A stretch of 64,000 nt of DNA, taken from positions 124,001 to 188,000 of the forward strand of contig NZ_JACVZV010000015.1 of the NCBI RefSeq assembly GCF_014654725.1. The letters are read 5' to 3'. Both the position numbers and the translations under genes were made by a program. Below, one piece after another: positions 34,410-43,985 of this stretch. How positions within the stretch are numbered: the stretch's first letter is position 1; every line of letters begins with the position of its first letter. The DNA comes from Vulcanococcus sp. Clear-D1. GTDB taxonomy: Bacteria; Cyanobacteriota; Cyanobacteriia; PCC-6307; Cyanobiaceae. The notes under the pieces are model-generated. The model did not search any database. It worked only from the letters and a program-made list of their open reading frames with translations, and was not told the origin of the DNA.

Positions 34410-35650
34410 AGGATCTACCCCTGCGGGTCACGGCCCTCACCAGCGCGGTGCTGCTAGTTGTGCCCGCAACTCTGGTTCTGCTCGTGCCCCGTCGCCTGGC
34501 CAGCGGCCTCGACCGGCTGATGCCCGACGCAGCTCTGCTGCAGAGCTTTGCGGCCCGGCCAGCGCAACCAGCGCCAGCCCTTTGGCAGCAACGGCTTGGA
34601 CCAGAGCTCGCGCAGCGCTATTGGCGTGCCCAGCGGCGCCTGTGGTGGCAGTTCTGGGGCCCCCATGGTGATGCCGGCGCCTATTTGGTGTTTTCGGCGT
34701 CGTCCACTGAGCCGCTCCCTACAGATGGTTTGCGGGTCGATGATTTGATCGTGGTGGCTCCGAGCCCCCTGGCTCGCCAGCTGCTGCAGGAGCAACTCAA
34801 GCTCCGGCGACGCCCGCCAAGGGGCCTTGATCTGCGCTGCAGCCAGGCGCTGCTGCAAGAGGAAGCGGTGCACTGGAACCCCGCAGCCTTGGCCCAGATG
34901 CTGGGCCCCCTGGCACCTCTGGCGATGACACTCCAGCAGGGCTGCCTCAGCCTGCGCAGTGAGCGTTCGTCGCTGCTCTGGCAGGGGGAAGCTGAGGCCA
35001 GCCCCGATGCCCACGGCGCCGCCCCCAATCGGCTCAGCGTGCCTGCCCTGCCACTCAATCCCTCGACGGCCCAACCGCTGGAGCTACGCGGCCAGCGGCT
35101 CGATCTGTTGCTGCGAGGCCTGCTCAGTACGGCCCTGCTGCGCACCGCCCTGGCCGAGCGCTATGGCCTCGGTGCTGAGCAACTGCGCCAGCTGCAGAGC
35201 GCTCCCTTCAGCTTGCGGCTTCAGGCCCAGCCCAAAGGGGCCTACCGCGCTGGCCTCCAGTTGGTTGTGCGTTTACCCGGTGATCGCAAGCTGTGGGAGC
35301 GCTGGCTGCTCGACCTGAGCACCGCCCTTGAACAGCAGGGGCTCACCCGCCTGCAACCGCAGCCCGCGCTCAGTCTCTGGAACCGTGAGGATGGCGCTGT
35401 GGTGGGAGGTTGGCGCTGGCTGGCACCTGATCAACTGCTTCTGTTCCTGGGCCCCAATCCCGTCCAGGCTCCAACCCTGCAGGCACCAGCAGAGGGCGAC
35501 TGGCAATTGGCGGTGCAGCCCGCGGAGCTTGAAGCGCTGCAATTGCTGCCCCCGGGTTTACCGCTGGTGGTGAAACGCGCTGCACAGCTGGTGTTGCTGG
35601 GCCGTGGTTCTGGATCCACAGCCCTGGCAGGACGCCTGGAGCTCAGGTAG
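34400..35650 (+). CDS. Hypothetical secreted or membrane-anchored protein (416 aa)
   Basis: This protein has an N-terminal hydrophobic anchor (VTALTSAVLLVVPATLVLLVP) and a long Leu- and Gln-rich soluble part. The GTG start at 34400 overlaps the cofH stop by ten bases, so it may be co-translated. There is no recognised motif. The length of over 400 residues and consistent codon use speak for a real gene. It is convergent with thf1 and their ends overlap by eight bases. Confidence 0.72.
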   Translation: MRLKDLPLRVTALTSAVLLVVPATLVLLVPRRLASGLDRLMPDAALLQSFAARPAQPAPALWQQRLGPELAQRYWRAQRRLWWQFWGPHGDAGAYLVFSASSTEPLPTDGLRVDDLIVVAPSPLARQLLQEQLKLRRRPPRGLDLRCSQALLQEEAVHWNPAALAQMLGPLAPLAMTLQQGCLSLRSERSSLLWQGEAEASPDAHGAAPNRLSVPALPLNPSTAQPLELRGQRLDLLLRGLLSTALLRTALAERYGLGAEQLRQLQSAPFSLRLQAQPKGAYRAGLQLVVRLPGDRKLWERWLLDLSTALEQQGLTRLQPQPALSLWNREDGAVVGGWRWLAPDQLLLFLGPNPVQAPTLQAPAEGDWQLAVQPAELEALQLLPPGLPLVVKRAAQLVLLGRGSGSTALAGRLELR

Positions 35651-36317
35651 CGCTCCCCTCGGCGGCACGCTCGCGGCGACGGCGCTCGGCGGCCACCGTT
35701 TCTTCCATCAGCTCAACAGCCTGGCTCATCTTTTCGATGTTGCCGGCGTAAAGGCTCAGGTCTTTGTCCAGGCGGTCTTTGATCAACCCCATGGCCTCGC
35801 CGATCTCATGGGCTGAGCTGCGCAACGCCTGTGGATCCAGGGCATCGGCGCCCTGGGCACTCTGCAGCAGGCTCAGCAGGCCCACCGCCACCAAGCGGGA
35901 GTAGTGGAAATCATCCCGCTGCACGCTGCCCAGCAGAGAGGCGATCACCTCCGGTGCGCCCTGGCCCTGGTTGGAGAGCCAGCCCTTCACGTCTTCAAGG
36001 CTGTGGTGGCCCACCTGGTCGCGGGCCTGTTGCGCCTGGAAGCGCAGCGCACCACCATCGAAACCATTGGCGCTACACAGCGCTTCGAACAGAGGCTCGC
36101 GCTGTTCCTCGGGGCGGTAGCCCTTGGAGAAGCTGTCGAACACCTGGGTGAGGCCCACAGCGAACAGGCCGTCGGCTTGAAACCCCTTCTGATGACTGAG
36201 CAGGTGCAGTTCCACCAGCAGCTCATCCACCAGGCGCCGGTAGATCGGCGCGATCACATAGGGGAAAGCGTTGTGGAAGGCACGCTTGCTATCCGCAACA
36301 GTGAGGCTCACGCCCAC
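35643..36317 (-). CDS. thf1: Thylakoid formation protein Thf1/Psb29
   Basis: Thf1 (Psb29) is a soluble helical protein needed for photosystem II biogenesis and repair and, in cyanobacteria and plants, for accumulation of the FtsH protease. The opening TVADSKRAFHNAFPYVIAPIYRRLVDELLVELHLL is characteristic, as is a C-terminal coiled-coil helix. The length (224) is normal. The start is a GTG. The gene diverges from clpP with about 100 bases between, an arrangement I consider conserved in picocyanobacteria. ftsH is 5.8 kb away in this window. Confidence 0.93.
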   Translation of the reverse strand: MGVSLTVADSKRAFHNAFPYVIAPIYRRLVDELLVELHLLSHQKGFQADGLFAVGLTQVFDSFSKGYRPEEQREPLFEALCSANGFDGGALRFQAQQARDQVGHHSLEDVKGWLSNQGQGAPEVIASLLGSVQRDDFHYSRLVAVGLLSLLQSAQGADALDPQALRSSAHEIGEAMGLIKDRLDKDLSLYAGNIEKMSQAVELMEETVAAERRRRERAAEGSAT

Positions 36318-36416
36318 GTTCTCATCGATCGACGTGCTGGGACCCTAGCTCGCGAGGATCGCTGAACTCGGCTGGAGCTCAGTAGGATCCCGCCAGCTGC
36401 TGAGCCCCTTGTGTCG

Positions 36417-37007
36417 ATGATCCCGATCGTGATCGAAGAGTCGGGCCGGGGCGAGCGGGCGTTCGATATCTATTCGCGCCTGCTGCGCGAGCGGATCATT
36501 TTCCTCGGTGAGCCTGTCACCTCCGAGTCCGCAAACCGGATCGTGGCTCAGCTTCTCTTCCTTGAAGCAGAAGACCCCGAGAAGGACATCTTCCTCTACA
36601 TCAATTCCCCCGGCGGCTCTGTTTACGACGGTCTGGGCATCTTCGACACCATGCAGCACATCAAGCCGGATGTGCACACGGTGTGTGTTGGCCTGGCCGC
36701 TTCGATGGGTGCCTTCCTGCTCTGTGCTGGTGCCAAAGGCAAGCGCAGCAGCCTCACCCATTCCCGGATCATGATCCACCAGCCCCTCGGTGGTGCCCGC
36801 GGCCAGGCCAGCGACATCCGCATCCAGGCTGATGAGATCCTCTATCTCAAGAAGAAGCTCAACCAGGAGCTCGCCGATCGCACCGGCCAACCCCTGAGCC
36901 GCATCGAAGAAGACACCGACCGCGACTTCTTCATGTCGCCGGCTGAAGCCGCCGAGTATGGCTTGATCGACAAGGTGATCGACAAGCGTCCGGTGCGTGC
37001 CGTCTAA
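36417..37007 (+). CDS. clpP: ATP-dependent Clp protease proteolytic subunit
   Basis: This 196-residue serine protease subunit forms the barrel of Clp complexes. The catalytic Ser is in [11 protein letters not shown] and the catalytic His in [17 protein letters not shown], each at the expected place, and the Asp lies about 50 residues later. Cyanobacteria have several ClpP paralogues plus inactive ClpR; the active-site residues here show a functional ClpP. I prefer the ATG at 36417 ([10 protein letters not shown]) over the GTG at 36411. It diverges from thf1. Confidence 0.95.
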   Translation: MIPIVIEESGRGERAFDIYSRLLRERIIFLGEPVTSESANRIVAQLLFLEAEDPEKDIFLYINSPGGSVYDGLGIFDTMQHIKPDVHTVCVGLAASMGAFLLCAGAKGKRSSLTHSRIMIHQPLGGARGQASDIRIQADEILYLKKKLNQELADRTGQPLSRIEEDTDRDFFMSPAEAAEYGLIDKVIDKRPVRAV

Positions 37008-37017
37008 GCAGCGCCCG

Positions 37018-37158
37018 ATGGGCAAGGGCCGGCCTCCTTCGGAGCGGCCCAGCAAGGTCTGCCCCGTGTGCGGCAGGCCTTTTTCATGGCGTAAGAAATG
37101 GGCAACGGTGTGGGAGGAGGTGATCTACTGCTCCGACCGTTGCCGCAAACGCCGCTGA
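37018..37158 (+). CDS. DUF2256 zinc-ribbon-like protein (46 aa), not in ORF track
   Basis: This gene is too short for the ORF track. It encodes a basic 46-residue protein with two cysteine pairs, [16 protein letters not shown] and [10 protein letters not shown]. This four-cysteine layout and the PFSWRKKW core match the DUF2256 family, a predicted zinc-binding protein of unknown function found widely in cyanobacteria and proteobacteria. It starts ten bases after clpP and its stop is three bases from the amidase stop on the opposite strand. Confidence 0.85.
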   Translation: MGKGRPPSERPSKVCPVCGRPFSWRKKWATVWEEVIYCSDRCRKRR

Positions 37159-37161
37159 GGA

Positions 37162-38727
37162 TCAGCTGCTGGTGAGGGTGGGGAAGCGGTTGCCGGTGTA
37201 GAGCTGCGGCATCGCCGAGGCCAGGGCTGATCCCACACGCATGCAGGTGGCGTCCTCATAGGTGGGCGCAACGATCTGGATGCTGGTGGGCATGTTGTCG
37301 GGATCCAGCCCTGTGGGTGCAGCCAGCACGGGGTTCCAATTGAGCAGGTTCCAGAGGGGGGTGAGGGCCCAGCCTCCAAGGGCATCCACCTCCACACCAT
37401 CCACCAGCACCTTGTCCCGGAAGGGGTCGAGATCAGCAGGGATTTCGCTGGTGGTGAGTGTCGGCATGATCAGTGCCTGATATCCGCTCTGGAACACCTG
37501 AGCGTCAACTCGGCGATAGATCTCTGCCGAGACCTGTGCTGCATCACGGGCCTGTTTGGGTCCCATCGACGTGGCAGCGAGTTCGGCGAAGTGGCGTGCA
37601 TAGCTGGTGAGCTGCTCTTTCTGGCTGAGCAGATCGGCCATGTCGGCTCCCTGAATCCCCGTGAGCAACACTTCAAACAACACCTTGCGGATGTCACTGC
37701 CATCCACACCCAAGTCCAGGTCAACCTTGGTGATCTCGGCGCCCTGTCGTTCCAGTGCTGCCAGCGCGGCCTCGGTGTTGCGCCGCACGTTCTCACTCAC
37801 CCGGGCCCAGCCCTGATTCGGTGAGTAGGCAATTCGCATGCCCTTCACCCCGGCATAGGTGAGGGGGAGGTCCAGCTTCGGGCGCAGGGAGTTCATCACG
37901 CCGGGCGCTGGGCCGGAAATCACGTTCTCCAGGCGGATCATGTCCGGCAGGGTGCGCGCCAGGGGCCCCAGCACAGAAGGAAGCAGGCTCACGTAGGTGG
38001 GCTCCACTGGCACCCGTCCGTAGGGCGGCTTGAAGCCCCACAGGCCGTTAAACGCCGCTGGAATTCGAATGGAGCCTCCTTGATCTGAGCCAGTGGCCAG
38101 GGTGGTGAGACCTGCTGCCAGTGCAGCGCCGCTACCGCCCGAGGATCCCCCAACGGCATACTGCAGATTCCAAGGGTTGCGCGTGACGCCCCAGAGTTCA
38201 CTCCAGGTCACGATCAGGAAATACATCTCGGGCACCGTGGTCTGTGCGTGCAACACAGCCCCTGCTTCGAGAAGTTTCACCACGATGGGGTCGTTCGTGG
38301 TCATCACCCGATCCCGAAACACCTTCGAGCCGGACGTCATGGTCCAGCCCTTCACCGCCATCTCATCTTTGAGGGCCACCGTGATGCCCTCAAGCGCGCG
38401 CGGATTGCCCTGCTGCCAGCGCTGTTCAGATTCCTGGGCCTGCGCCATCGCCTCCTTGGGATGGAGGTAGGTGAAGCAGTTCACCACCTTGCCGCGCTGC
38501 TCGGTGAGCCGAAGCTGCGCCTTCAGCACCTCCACCGGTGAGAGCTTTTTCTGGCGGAACAGCTGGAGCTGCTCCGTCGCCGTCATGTAAGCGAGTTCGA
38601 GATCGCGGCTCTCTGAGGCACCAGCCGCTCTCACTCTTGCGGATGGTGCGAGCCCCAGGGCTCCCGCCATCCCAAAGCCTGCAGTGGCTCCGAACATCTG
38701 CAGGGCATTGCGGCGAGTGACGGTCAC
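37162..38727 (-). CDS. Amidase with Tat signal peptide
   Basis: This 521-residue enzyme of the amidase-signature family hydrolyses C-N amide bonds. A Tat motif RRNALQMFG is followed by a hydrophobic stretch, so export across the membrane is expected. The catalytic Ser-cisSer-Lys triad is visible: Lys in GITVALKDEMAV, and the serines in GGSSGGSGAALAAG and TGSDQGGSIRIPAAFNGLWGFKP. The family includes peptide amidases, nitrilase-like and GatA-like members. The substrate is unknown; it is not GatA because it is exported and not part of a gatCAB set. Confidence 0.9.
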   Translation of the reverse strand: MTVTRRNALQMFGATAGFGMAGALGLAPSARVRAAGASESRDLELAYMTATEQLQLFRQKKLSPVEVLKAQLRLTEQRGKVVNCFTYLHPKEAMAQAQESEQRWQQGNPRALEGITVALKDEMAVKGWTMTSGSKVFRDRVMTTNDPIVVKLLEAGAVLHAQTTVPEMYFLIVTWSELWGVTRNPWNLQYAVGGSSGGSGAALAAGLTTLATGSDQGGSIRIPAAFNGLWGFKPPYGRVPVEPTYVSLLPSVLGPLARTLPDMIRLENVISGPAPGVMNSLRPKLDLPLTYAGVKGMRIAYSPNQGWARVSENVRRNTEAALAALERQGAEITKVDLDLGVDGSDIRKVLFEVLLTGIQGADMADLLSQKEQLTSYARHFAELAATSMGPKQARDAAQVSAEIYRRVDAQVFQSGYQALIMPTLTTSEIPADLDPFRDKVLVDGVEVDALGGWALTPLWNLLNWNPVLAAPTGLDPDNMPTSIQIVAPTYEDATCMRVGSALASAMPQLYTGNRFPTLTSS

Positions 38728-38839
38728 AACAGCGTTTGTGTTATTCGCTTAAAAGTTTGGCTAGCGTTCCATCAAGGCTGTGGGTGTGTTGATGAAAGTC
38801 GACAGATGACATCCCTTGCGATGCGCATCCGAATGATGT

Positions 38840-39289
38840 TCATCCCCAGCCAGGAATGACCCCCCTGCGCTTTGCGGACGGGGTGAGAAGAGCTGTGGAG
38901 AGCCAGTAGAGCAAGGTGACATCCATCAGCTGCGCCGCCAGCAGAAGGATTGAGGCGGATCCAGGCAGATTGAGTTGAACCTGCACGGTCAGTGCACTGG
39001 CCAAGCTGATGCCGCACCCGAGCCACCAAAGCTGTCGAAGGCTTCTGGATTGGAGCTGACGGGGTGACACCAGCATCACCCACACAAGCTGAGTGCTCAG
39101 CACCACGACATACGACACCCACAGCCTCGGAAGAATCAGGCCGTCAAACACCTCGACGGCCTTCCATTGACGGTGATCAAGCAGTTCGATCAACAGGGGC
39201 TGTCCGAAGGCAGAGAGCGTCCACCCCCAGAGGGCATCGATCGCCATCACAAGGGCATGCGGAATCATCTCCCTGAATCTGCTGGTCAT
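38840..39289 (-). CDS. Conserved hypothetical membrane protein
   Basis: The 149-residue protein has about four hydrophobic helices (for instance LWVSYVVVLSTQLVWVMLV and ILLLAAQLMDVTLLYWL). No family is recognised. It lies 13 bases downstream of the COQ4-like gene on the same strand and could share its transcript. The N-terminal half contains GWTLSAFGQPLLIELL. Confidence 0.6.
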   Translation of the reverse strand: MTSRFREMIPHALVMAIDALWGWTLSAFGQPLLIELLDHRQWKAVEVFDGLILPRLWVSYVVVLSTQLVWVMLVSPRQLQSRSLRQLWWLGCGISLASALTVQVQLNLPGSASILLLAAQLMDVTLLYWLSTALLTPSAKRRGVIPGWG

Positions 39290-39302
39290 GATGAGGGGCG
39301 CC

Positions 39303-40070
39303 CTAACTCAGGGCGTCCTGAATGGCAGCATTGCTGTACCAGCTGTAGGGGCCTTCACGAACCGGCTCGATTCCGAGTTCATGGCGCAGATCGTCGAGGT
39401 TGTCGGCCATGCGCTCTTCCCAAATGATCGGAAAGAGGGGTTTGGCTTTGATCCCCATGTCCATGCCCTGGGTGATCAGGTCAAAGCTGTAGCCGATGCT
39501 GCCTGCACGCTCCAGTTCATTGGTGAACTCCTCGTCAAGCTTGTCGGTCTGGAAAAAGCTCAGCATCAGACTCACCAGATCGAGAAAGAGGAAACCGGGA
39601 AAGCTGAACTGGCTCACACTGATACTCACCACACCGATCTCGCCAAAGTTGTCGAGACTGAAGCCGCTCAGAATATGGTGTAGGTCATGGGTGGCGTAGA
39701 CCCTGTAGTTGATGTAATCAGCATCACTTTCAAGGCTGTTGTAGAACGCCGGATCAGGGAAAAAATCGATGTCGTAGCCCATCGCTTCCATCACCTTGGC
39801 GTAGGTGTACCCGAGGCTTCCCTTCGGGAGTTGCTTCATCGCCTCCACGTTGTAGGGCCCACTTAAGCGGCGTTGCCTGATCAAGGCAGCCGCAGCTGGA
39901 TCCTGTTTGAGTTTGCGCTCACACACCACCATCGGATTGCCGGTGATCCGCCGCGACAGCTCAAACACATTGTTGGCACTCTCCCCGCCTCCAGCTGCTA
40001 GGTCGGCCAGTTCGAGAAATTCAGCGATGTGCTCTTTGGATGCAATCTGATTGAGGTAGCGGAATCCCAT
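39303..40070 (-). CDS. COQ4-domain protein
   Basis: This protein of 255 residues begins at the ATG at 40070 (MGFRYLNQIASKEHIA). It carries the COQ4 motif: HDLHH followed by eleven residues and then Glu (THDLHHILSGFS ... GE). In eukaryotic and proteobacterial COQ4 this motif holds a metal and the protein supports quinone biosynthesis. Cyanobacteria make plastoquinone and not ubiquinone, so the role here is open. It ends upstream of a hypothetical membrane protein and its start is about 50 bases upstream of the ftsH terminator. Confidence 0.85.
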   Translation of the reverse strand: MGFRYLNQIASKEHIAEFLELADLAAGGGESANNVFELSRRITGNPMVVCERKLKQDPAAAALIRQRRLSGPYNVEAMKQLPKGSLGYTYAKVMEAMGYDIDFFPDPAFYNSLESDADYINYRVYATHDLHHILSGFSLDNFGEIGVVSISVSQFSFPGFLFLDLVSLMLSFFQTDKLDEEFTNELERAGSIGYSFDLITQGMDMGIKAKPLFPIIWEERMADNLDDLRHELGIEPVREGPYSWYSNAAIQDALS

Positions 40071-40119
40071 GGTGGATGCTGGATCCTCTCGGTTGGTTTC
40101 AGTGCCCTTGATGGTGCAC

Positions 40120-40149
40120 AAAAAAAGCCCGTGCGTCAAAGCACGGGCT
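40120..40149 (-). terminator. Intrinsic terminator of ftsH
   Basis: On the minus strand the hairpin AGCCCGTGC, loop TTTGAC, GCACGGGCT is followed by six or more T residues (TTTTTT). It lies 24 bases after the ftsH stop in the direction of transcription. It separates ftsH from the COQ4-like gene. Confidence 0.9.
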
Positions 40150-40172
40150 GTTGGTTGGGGTGAGAGGAGGGT

Positions 40173-42137
40173 TTAGGCCTGTGCAGCTTCCGGCTCAGCC
40201 TTGGTTTCGCTCACCACCTCACCATCACTGATGAAGGGAGAAAAACGCTCTTTCTCAGGGATGGCCGTGAATTCACCCACGAGGGCACGGAACTCATCAC
40301 CATCGAGGCTTTCCTTCTCGATCAGCACATCCACCACGCGGTCCATGCAGGCGCGGTTTGCGGCCACGAGCTTCACGGTTTCCTCATAGCAGTTCTGCAC
40401 GATCTGGCGGACGGCTAGGTCGACGCGGGCGGCGGTGGCATCGGAGCCGTCGCTGCGGGTCATCAGGTCGCGGCCCAGGAACACTTCCTGGTTACCAGCC
40501 TCGAGGGAGAGCTGGCCCACTTCGCTCATGCCAAAACGGGTCACCATCTGGCGGGCGATCGAGGCCACCTGTTGGATGTCGCCGCCGGCGCCGGTGGTCA
40601 CTTCAGCGTGGCCGAACACCACGTCTTCTGCAGCACGGCCGCCCAGGGCTCCCATGATCCGGGCCCGGAGTTGCGCGCGGCTCACCAGCATCTGCTCCTC
40701 GTCGGGGGAGAACCAGGTGAGGCCCTGGGCCTGGCCGCGCGGAATCAAGGTGACCTTCTGGACAGGGTCGTGGGCTTTCACCAGGGTGCCCACCAGGGCG
40801 TGGCCTACTTCGTGATAGGCGATCAGGCGCTTGCTGCGGCCATCGGTGAGGGGCTTGCCCTCCATGCCGGCGATGATTCGGTCGACGGCGTCGTCGATCT
40901 CAGCCAGGCTGGTGGCTTCCTTGCGGCGGCGTGCCGTGAGAATGGCGGCCTCATTGAGCAGGTTGGCCAGGTCGGCACCGGAGAAGCCGGGGGTGCGGCG
41001 GGCGATGGCCTCGAGACTCACGTCTTCTGCGAGTTTCTTGTCGCGGGAGTGCACCTTCAGCACAGAGAGGCGGCCCTTGATGTCGGGCACATCCACCTGC
41101 ACCTGGCGATCAAAACGGCCGGGGCGCAGCAGCGCTGAATCGAGTACGTCGGCGCGGTTGGTGGCGGCAATGATGATGATGCCGCTGTTGCCCTCAAAGC
41201 CGTCCATCTCCGTGAGGAGCTGATTGAGGGTCTGCTCCCGCTCGTCGTTGCCGCCGCCCACACCGGCGCCACGCTGACGGCCCACTGCATCGATCTCGTC
41301 GATGAAGATCAGGCAAGGGCTGTTTTCCTTGGCGCGCTTGAACAGATCGCGCACACGGCTGGCACCCACGCCCACGAACATCTCCACAAATTCCGAACCG
41401 GAGAGGGAGAAGAAGGGCACACCGGCTTCACCAGCGATGGCTTTGGCCAGCAGGGTTTTACCGGTGCCGGGAGGGCCCACCAGCAGCACGCCTTTGGGGA
41501 TCTTGGCGCCCACGGAGGTGAAGCGCTCAGGGGTCTTGAGGAAGGTGACCACCTCCTGGAGGTCTTGCTTGGCCTCTTCCACACCGGCCACATCGTCAAA
41601 TTTGACGCCGGTTTCGGCTTCCATCAGGAAGCGGGCCTTGGTTTTGCCGAACTGCATGGCCTGGCCGGGGCCGCCGGGCATGCCATTCCCGCGGCGAGCC
41701 AGGAACACCAGCACGCCGATCAGCAGCAGCGGGAAGAGCAGGTTCCCCAACAGGCCGAGGGCCGGCGGCGCCTGACGAGGAGGATGAATATCGAAGCTGA
41801 TGCCTTGTTCCTTGAGGTTGTTCACCAGCTCAGGGGCGAGGCCGGGAAGATCCACGCGCAGGCGCTGCACGCGGTTGTCGAGGTCGGGATCGACGGCTTC
41901 GACAACAGCGGTGCGGCCGCCATCAAAAATGTCGACAGCGGTGACGCGACCCGCGTCCACGTAATCGAGGAAGCGGCCGTAGCTCATCCGCGCCACGGCG
42001 GCATTGCTCGGGGCCACGGTGGGGCCATTGGGAGCGCTGAGGCGGCTGGCGCCACTGCCGAGCACCTGCCAACCGAGGAAAAGGGCCACCCCGATCGGCA
42101 GCACCCAGAGGGCAATCGTGCGCCAGCGCTGATTCAT
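40173..42137 (-). CDS. ftsH: ATP-dependent zinc metalloprotease FtsH
   Basis: This 654-residue membrane protease unfolds and degrades membrane and soluble proteins. There is a first hydrophobic helix near the N-terminus and a second at about residues 125-145. The AAA Walker A is [14 protein letters not shown] near residue 220, Walker B is [17 protein letters not shown], the second region of homology includes [18 protein letters not shown], and the zinc motif is HEVGH near residue 440. In cyanobacteria several FtsH paralogues exist and FtsH2/FtsH3 repair photosystem II; the exact paralogue cannot be fixed from sequence alone. A terminator follows. Confidence 0.96.
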   Translation of the reverse strand: MNQRWRTIALWVLPIGVALFLGWQVLGSGASRLSAPNGPTVAPSNAAVARMSYGRFLDYVDAGRVTAVDIFDGGRTAVVEAVDPDLDNRVQRLRVDLPGLAPELVNNLKEQGISFDIHPPRQAPPALGLLGNLLFPLLLIGVLVFLARRGNGMPGGPGQAMQFGKTKARFLMEAETGVKFDDVAGVEEAKQDLQEVVTFLKTPERFTSVGAKIPKGVLLVGPPGTGKTLLAKAIAGEAGVPFFSLSGSEFVEMFVGVGASRVRDLFKRAKENSPCLIFIDEIDAVGRQRGAGVGGGNDEREQTLNQLLTEMDGFEGNSGIIIIAATNRADVLDSALLRPGRFDRQVQVDVPDIKGRLSVLKVHSRDKKLAEDVSLEAIARRTPGFSGADLANLLNEAAILTARRRKEATSLAEIDDAVDRIIAGMEGKPLTDGRSKRLIAYHEVGHALVGTLVKAHDPVQKVTLIPRGQAQGLTWFSPDEEQMLVSRAQLRARIMGALGGRAAEDVVFGHAEVTTGAGGDIQQVASIARQMVTRFGMSEVGQLSLEAGNQEVFLGRDLMTRSDGSDATAARVDLAVRQIVQNCYEETVKLVAANRACMDRVVDVLIEKESLDGDEFRALVGEFTAIPEKERFSPFISDGEVVSETKAEPEAAQA

Positions 42138-42224
42138 GGCCGCCTCAGAAACAGGTGGAGATGTTTAACAAGTGTAAAGCGGCTCCTGCCTGGATCGGGA
42201 TTTTCGGCCCGAAATGCCTCTCAT

Positions 42225-42548
42225 TCAGGAGGCTTTCTGCCAATCCATCTGCATGGCCGGCGCTTCGACGACCGGAGGTGCTACCGCTTCTGTTTCGGCA
42301 TGGCCTGCAGCTGCTGCCTCCAGGCCCGATCGATCAACACAGAGATCCTCAACCGCAAGGCTTTCGCGCAGCTCAGCCCCGCCCAGGCTGTGGGTCCAGA
42401 TCTGCACCACGGATTCCGGTGGCGCCAGAAAACTGAGCAGCTCGAACGGGAACACCACCCGTTCCAGGAAAAACTCATCCGGGCCGATGCAGCGAACGAT
42501 CACCATGCGATCGCTGCTGTTGCGGTAGCCACAGGTGAGCTGCGCCAA
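42225..42548 (-). CDS. DUF1830 family protein
   Basis: This 107-residue protein begins with TCGYRNSSDRMVIVRCIG, followed by FFLERVVFPFELLSFLAPPES, which is the DUF1830 core known from cyanobacteria. The C-terminal 45 residues are Ala/Glu/Val-rich and look disordered. The family's function is unknown. It lies 87 bases upstream of ftsH on the same strand, so both could share a promoter. Confidence 0.82.
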   Translation of the reverse strand: MAQLTCGYRNSSDRMVIVRCIGPDEFFLERVVFPFELLSFLAPPESVVQIWTHSLGGAELRESLAVEDLCVDRSGLEAAAAGHAETEAVAPPVVEAPAMQMDWQKAS

Positions 42549-42697
42549 GGGAAGGCTTGCCGAAAGGGACCCTTATCAAGCCATCCGCCAGCGGCGCAGT
42601 TGGTCGCAGTTGAAACCGTTTGAGCGGCTGGCGGGCTTCTTTGGGATTTCTTCGCCTTTGCGCGTTGGGGTGGTAAGGCAGGCGTGCTGCAGCGGGT

Positions 42698-43984
42698 TCA
42701 CAGGCTCCGCAAGGCCGTGATCGGATCAAGCCGTGCTGCCCGCCGGGCTGGAAGCACGCCGAACACCAGGCCGATCGAGCCGGAGAGTCCCACGGTGATC
42801 AAAACGCTGGTGCCGCCGATGGCGGCGGGCAGCGGCGTGAGAGCCGCCACGGCCGCTACGGCAGAGAGGCCCAGAGCACTGCCGATCACGCCGCCGAGGC
42901 TGGAGAGCACCAGGGCTTCCACCAGGAACTGCGCCAGTACATCGCTGCTGCGGGCTCCGATCGCTTTGCGCAGACCGATTTCGGAGGTGCGCTCACTCAC
43001 CGACACCAACATGATGTTCATGATCCCGATGCCGCCCACCAGCAGCGAGATCGCGCCGATTGCACCCAGCATCAAGGTGAGGCCACCCGTGATCGTTCCC
43101 ACGATCGAGAGGGCATCTTTTTGGGAGCGCACGGCGAAATCGTCTTCCCGCAGGATGTTGTGGCGCTGGCGCAGCAGATTGGTGATCTGAAATTTCGCCG
43201 CGCCGGTGCTCGCTTCATCGCGCGCTTCCACGCTGATGAAGTTGAGGCTCACGCCGTAGGTGGGATCGCGGCCCGAGAGTTTGCTCACCATGGTGGAGAG
43301 CGGGATGTAAGCGGCCTCGTCTTGGTTCTGGCCGAACACGGCCCCCTTGGGCGCCATCACACCGATCACCTCAAAGCTCTGATCGCGGATGCGCAGCTGC
43401 TTGCCGATGGCGGACCCCATCGGCAGCAGCTTGTCGCGAAGATCCGGGCCGATCACCACCACGTTGCGCGCTCCATCGAGATCTCGCTTGTCGATGAAGC
43501 GGCCCTGTGCCACCTCGAAGCGGCGCACGGTGAGGAAGTCGGGCGTGATGCCCGACACGGTGGCGCTGGAACTCTTGGAGCCGGCCTGGAGCACCGCACT
43601 CAGCGTGATCTGGGGTACCACCCGTTTCACCGATGGCACCTGCTCGGCAATCGCCTCGGCGTCTTCGAGCACGAGGGTTTTTGGGAAGTCGATGCCCTGT
43701 CGGCGGCTGTCGTTGTTGCCAGGCACCACAAACAGCACATTGGCGCCGAGGGTGTTCAGCTGCCCCTCGGCCAGGTTCTGAGCACCGCGGCCCACCCCCA
43801 CCAGGGTGATCACGGAGGCGTTGCCGATCACGATGCCGAGCATCGTGAGCAAGGAACGGAGGCGGTTCGACCGGAGGGTGGCAAGCGCCATGCCCACGGT
43901 CTCGCCCATCGCCAGTTTGGCGGCCATGCTGTTGGGTGCCGGGATGGTCGGCGGTTGGTGCAGGACAACCATCCTGCAGCTCAA
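42698..43984 (-). CDS. MacB-type ABC transporter permease (FtsX-like)
   Basis: This 428-residue protein is a MacB/FtsX-type permease: an N-terminal helix (ALATLRSNRLRSLLTMLGIVIG), a large periplasmic domain, and three C-terminal helices containing RTSEIGLRKAIGARSSDVLAQFLVEALV. Such proteins act with an ATPase and often a periplasmic adaptor in export or lipoprotein handling. Neither partner is adjacent here. The start may be the internal ATG near 43927 (MAAKLAMGE), since the first 19 residues are atypical. It follows pyk with one base between stop and the track start. Confidence 0.85.
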   Translation of the reverse strand: MSCRMVVLHQPPTIPAPNSMAAKLAMGETVGMALATLRSNRLRSLLTMLGIVIGNASVITLVGVGRGAQNLAEGQLNTLGANVLFVVPGNNDSRRQGIDFPKTLVLEDAEAIAEQVPSVKRVVPQITLSAVLQAGSKSSSATVSGITPDFLTVRRFEVAQGRFIDKRDLDGARNVVVIGPDLRDKLLPMGSAIGKQLRIRDQSFEVIGVMAPKGAVFGQNQDEAAYIPLSTMVSKLSGRDPTYGVSLNFISVEARDEASTGAAKFQITNLLRQRHNILREDDFAVRSQKDALSIVGTITGGLTLMLGAIGAISLLVGGIGIMNIMLVSVSERTSEIGLRKAIGARSSDVLAQFLVEALVLSSLGGVIGSALGLSAVAAVAALTPLPAAIGGTSVLITVGLSGSIGLVFGVLPARRAARLDPITALRSL

Positions 43985-43985
43985 C

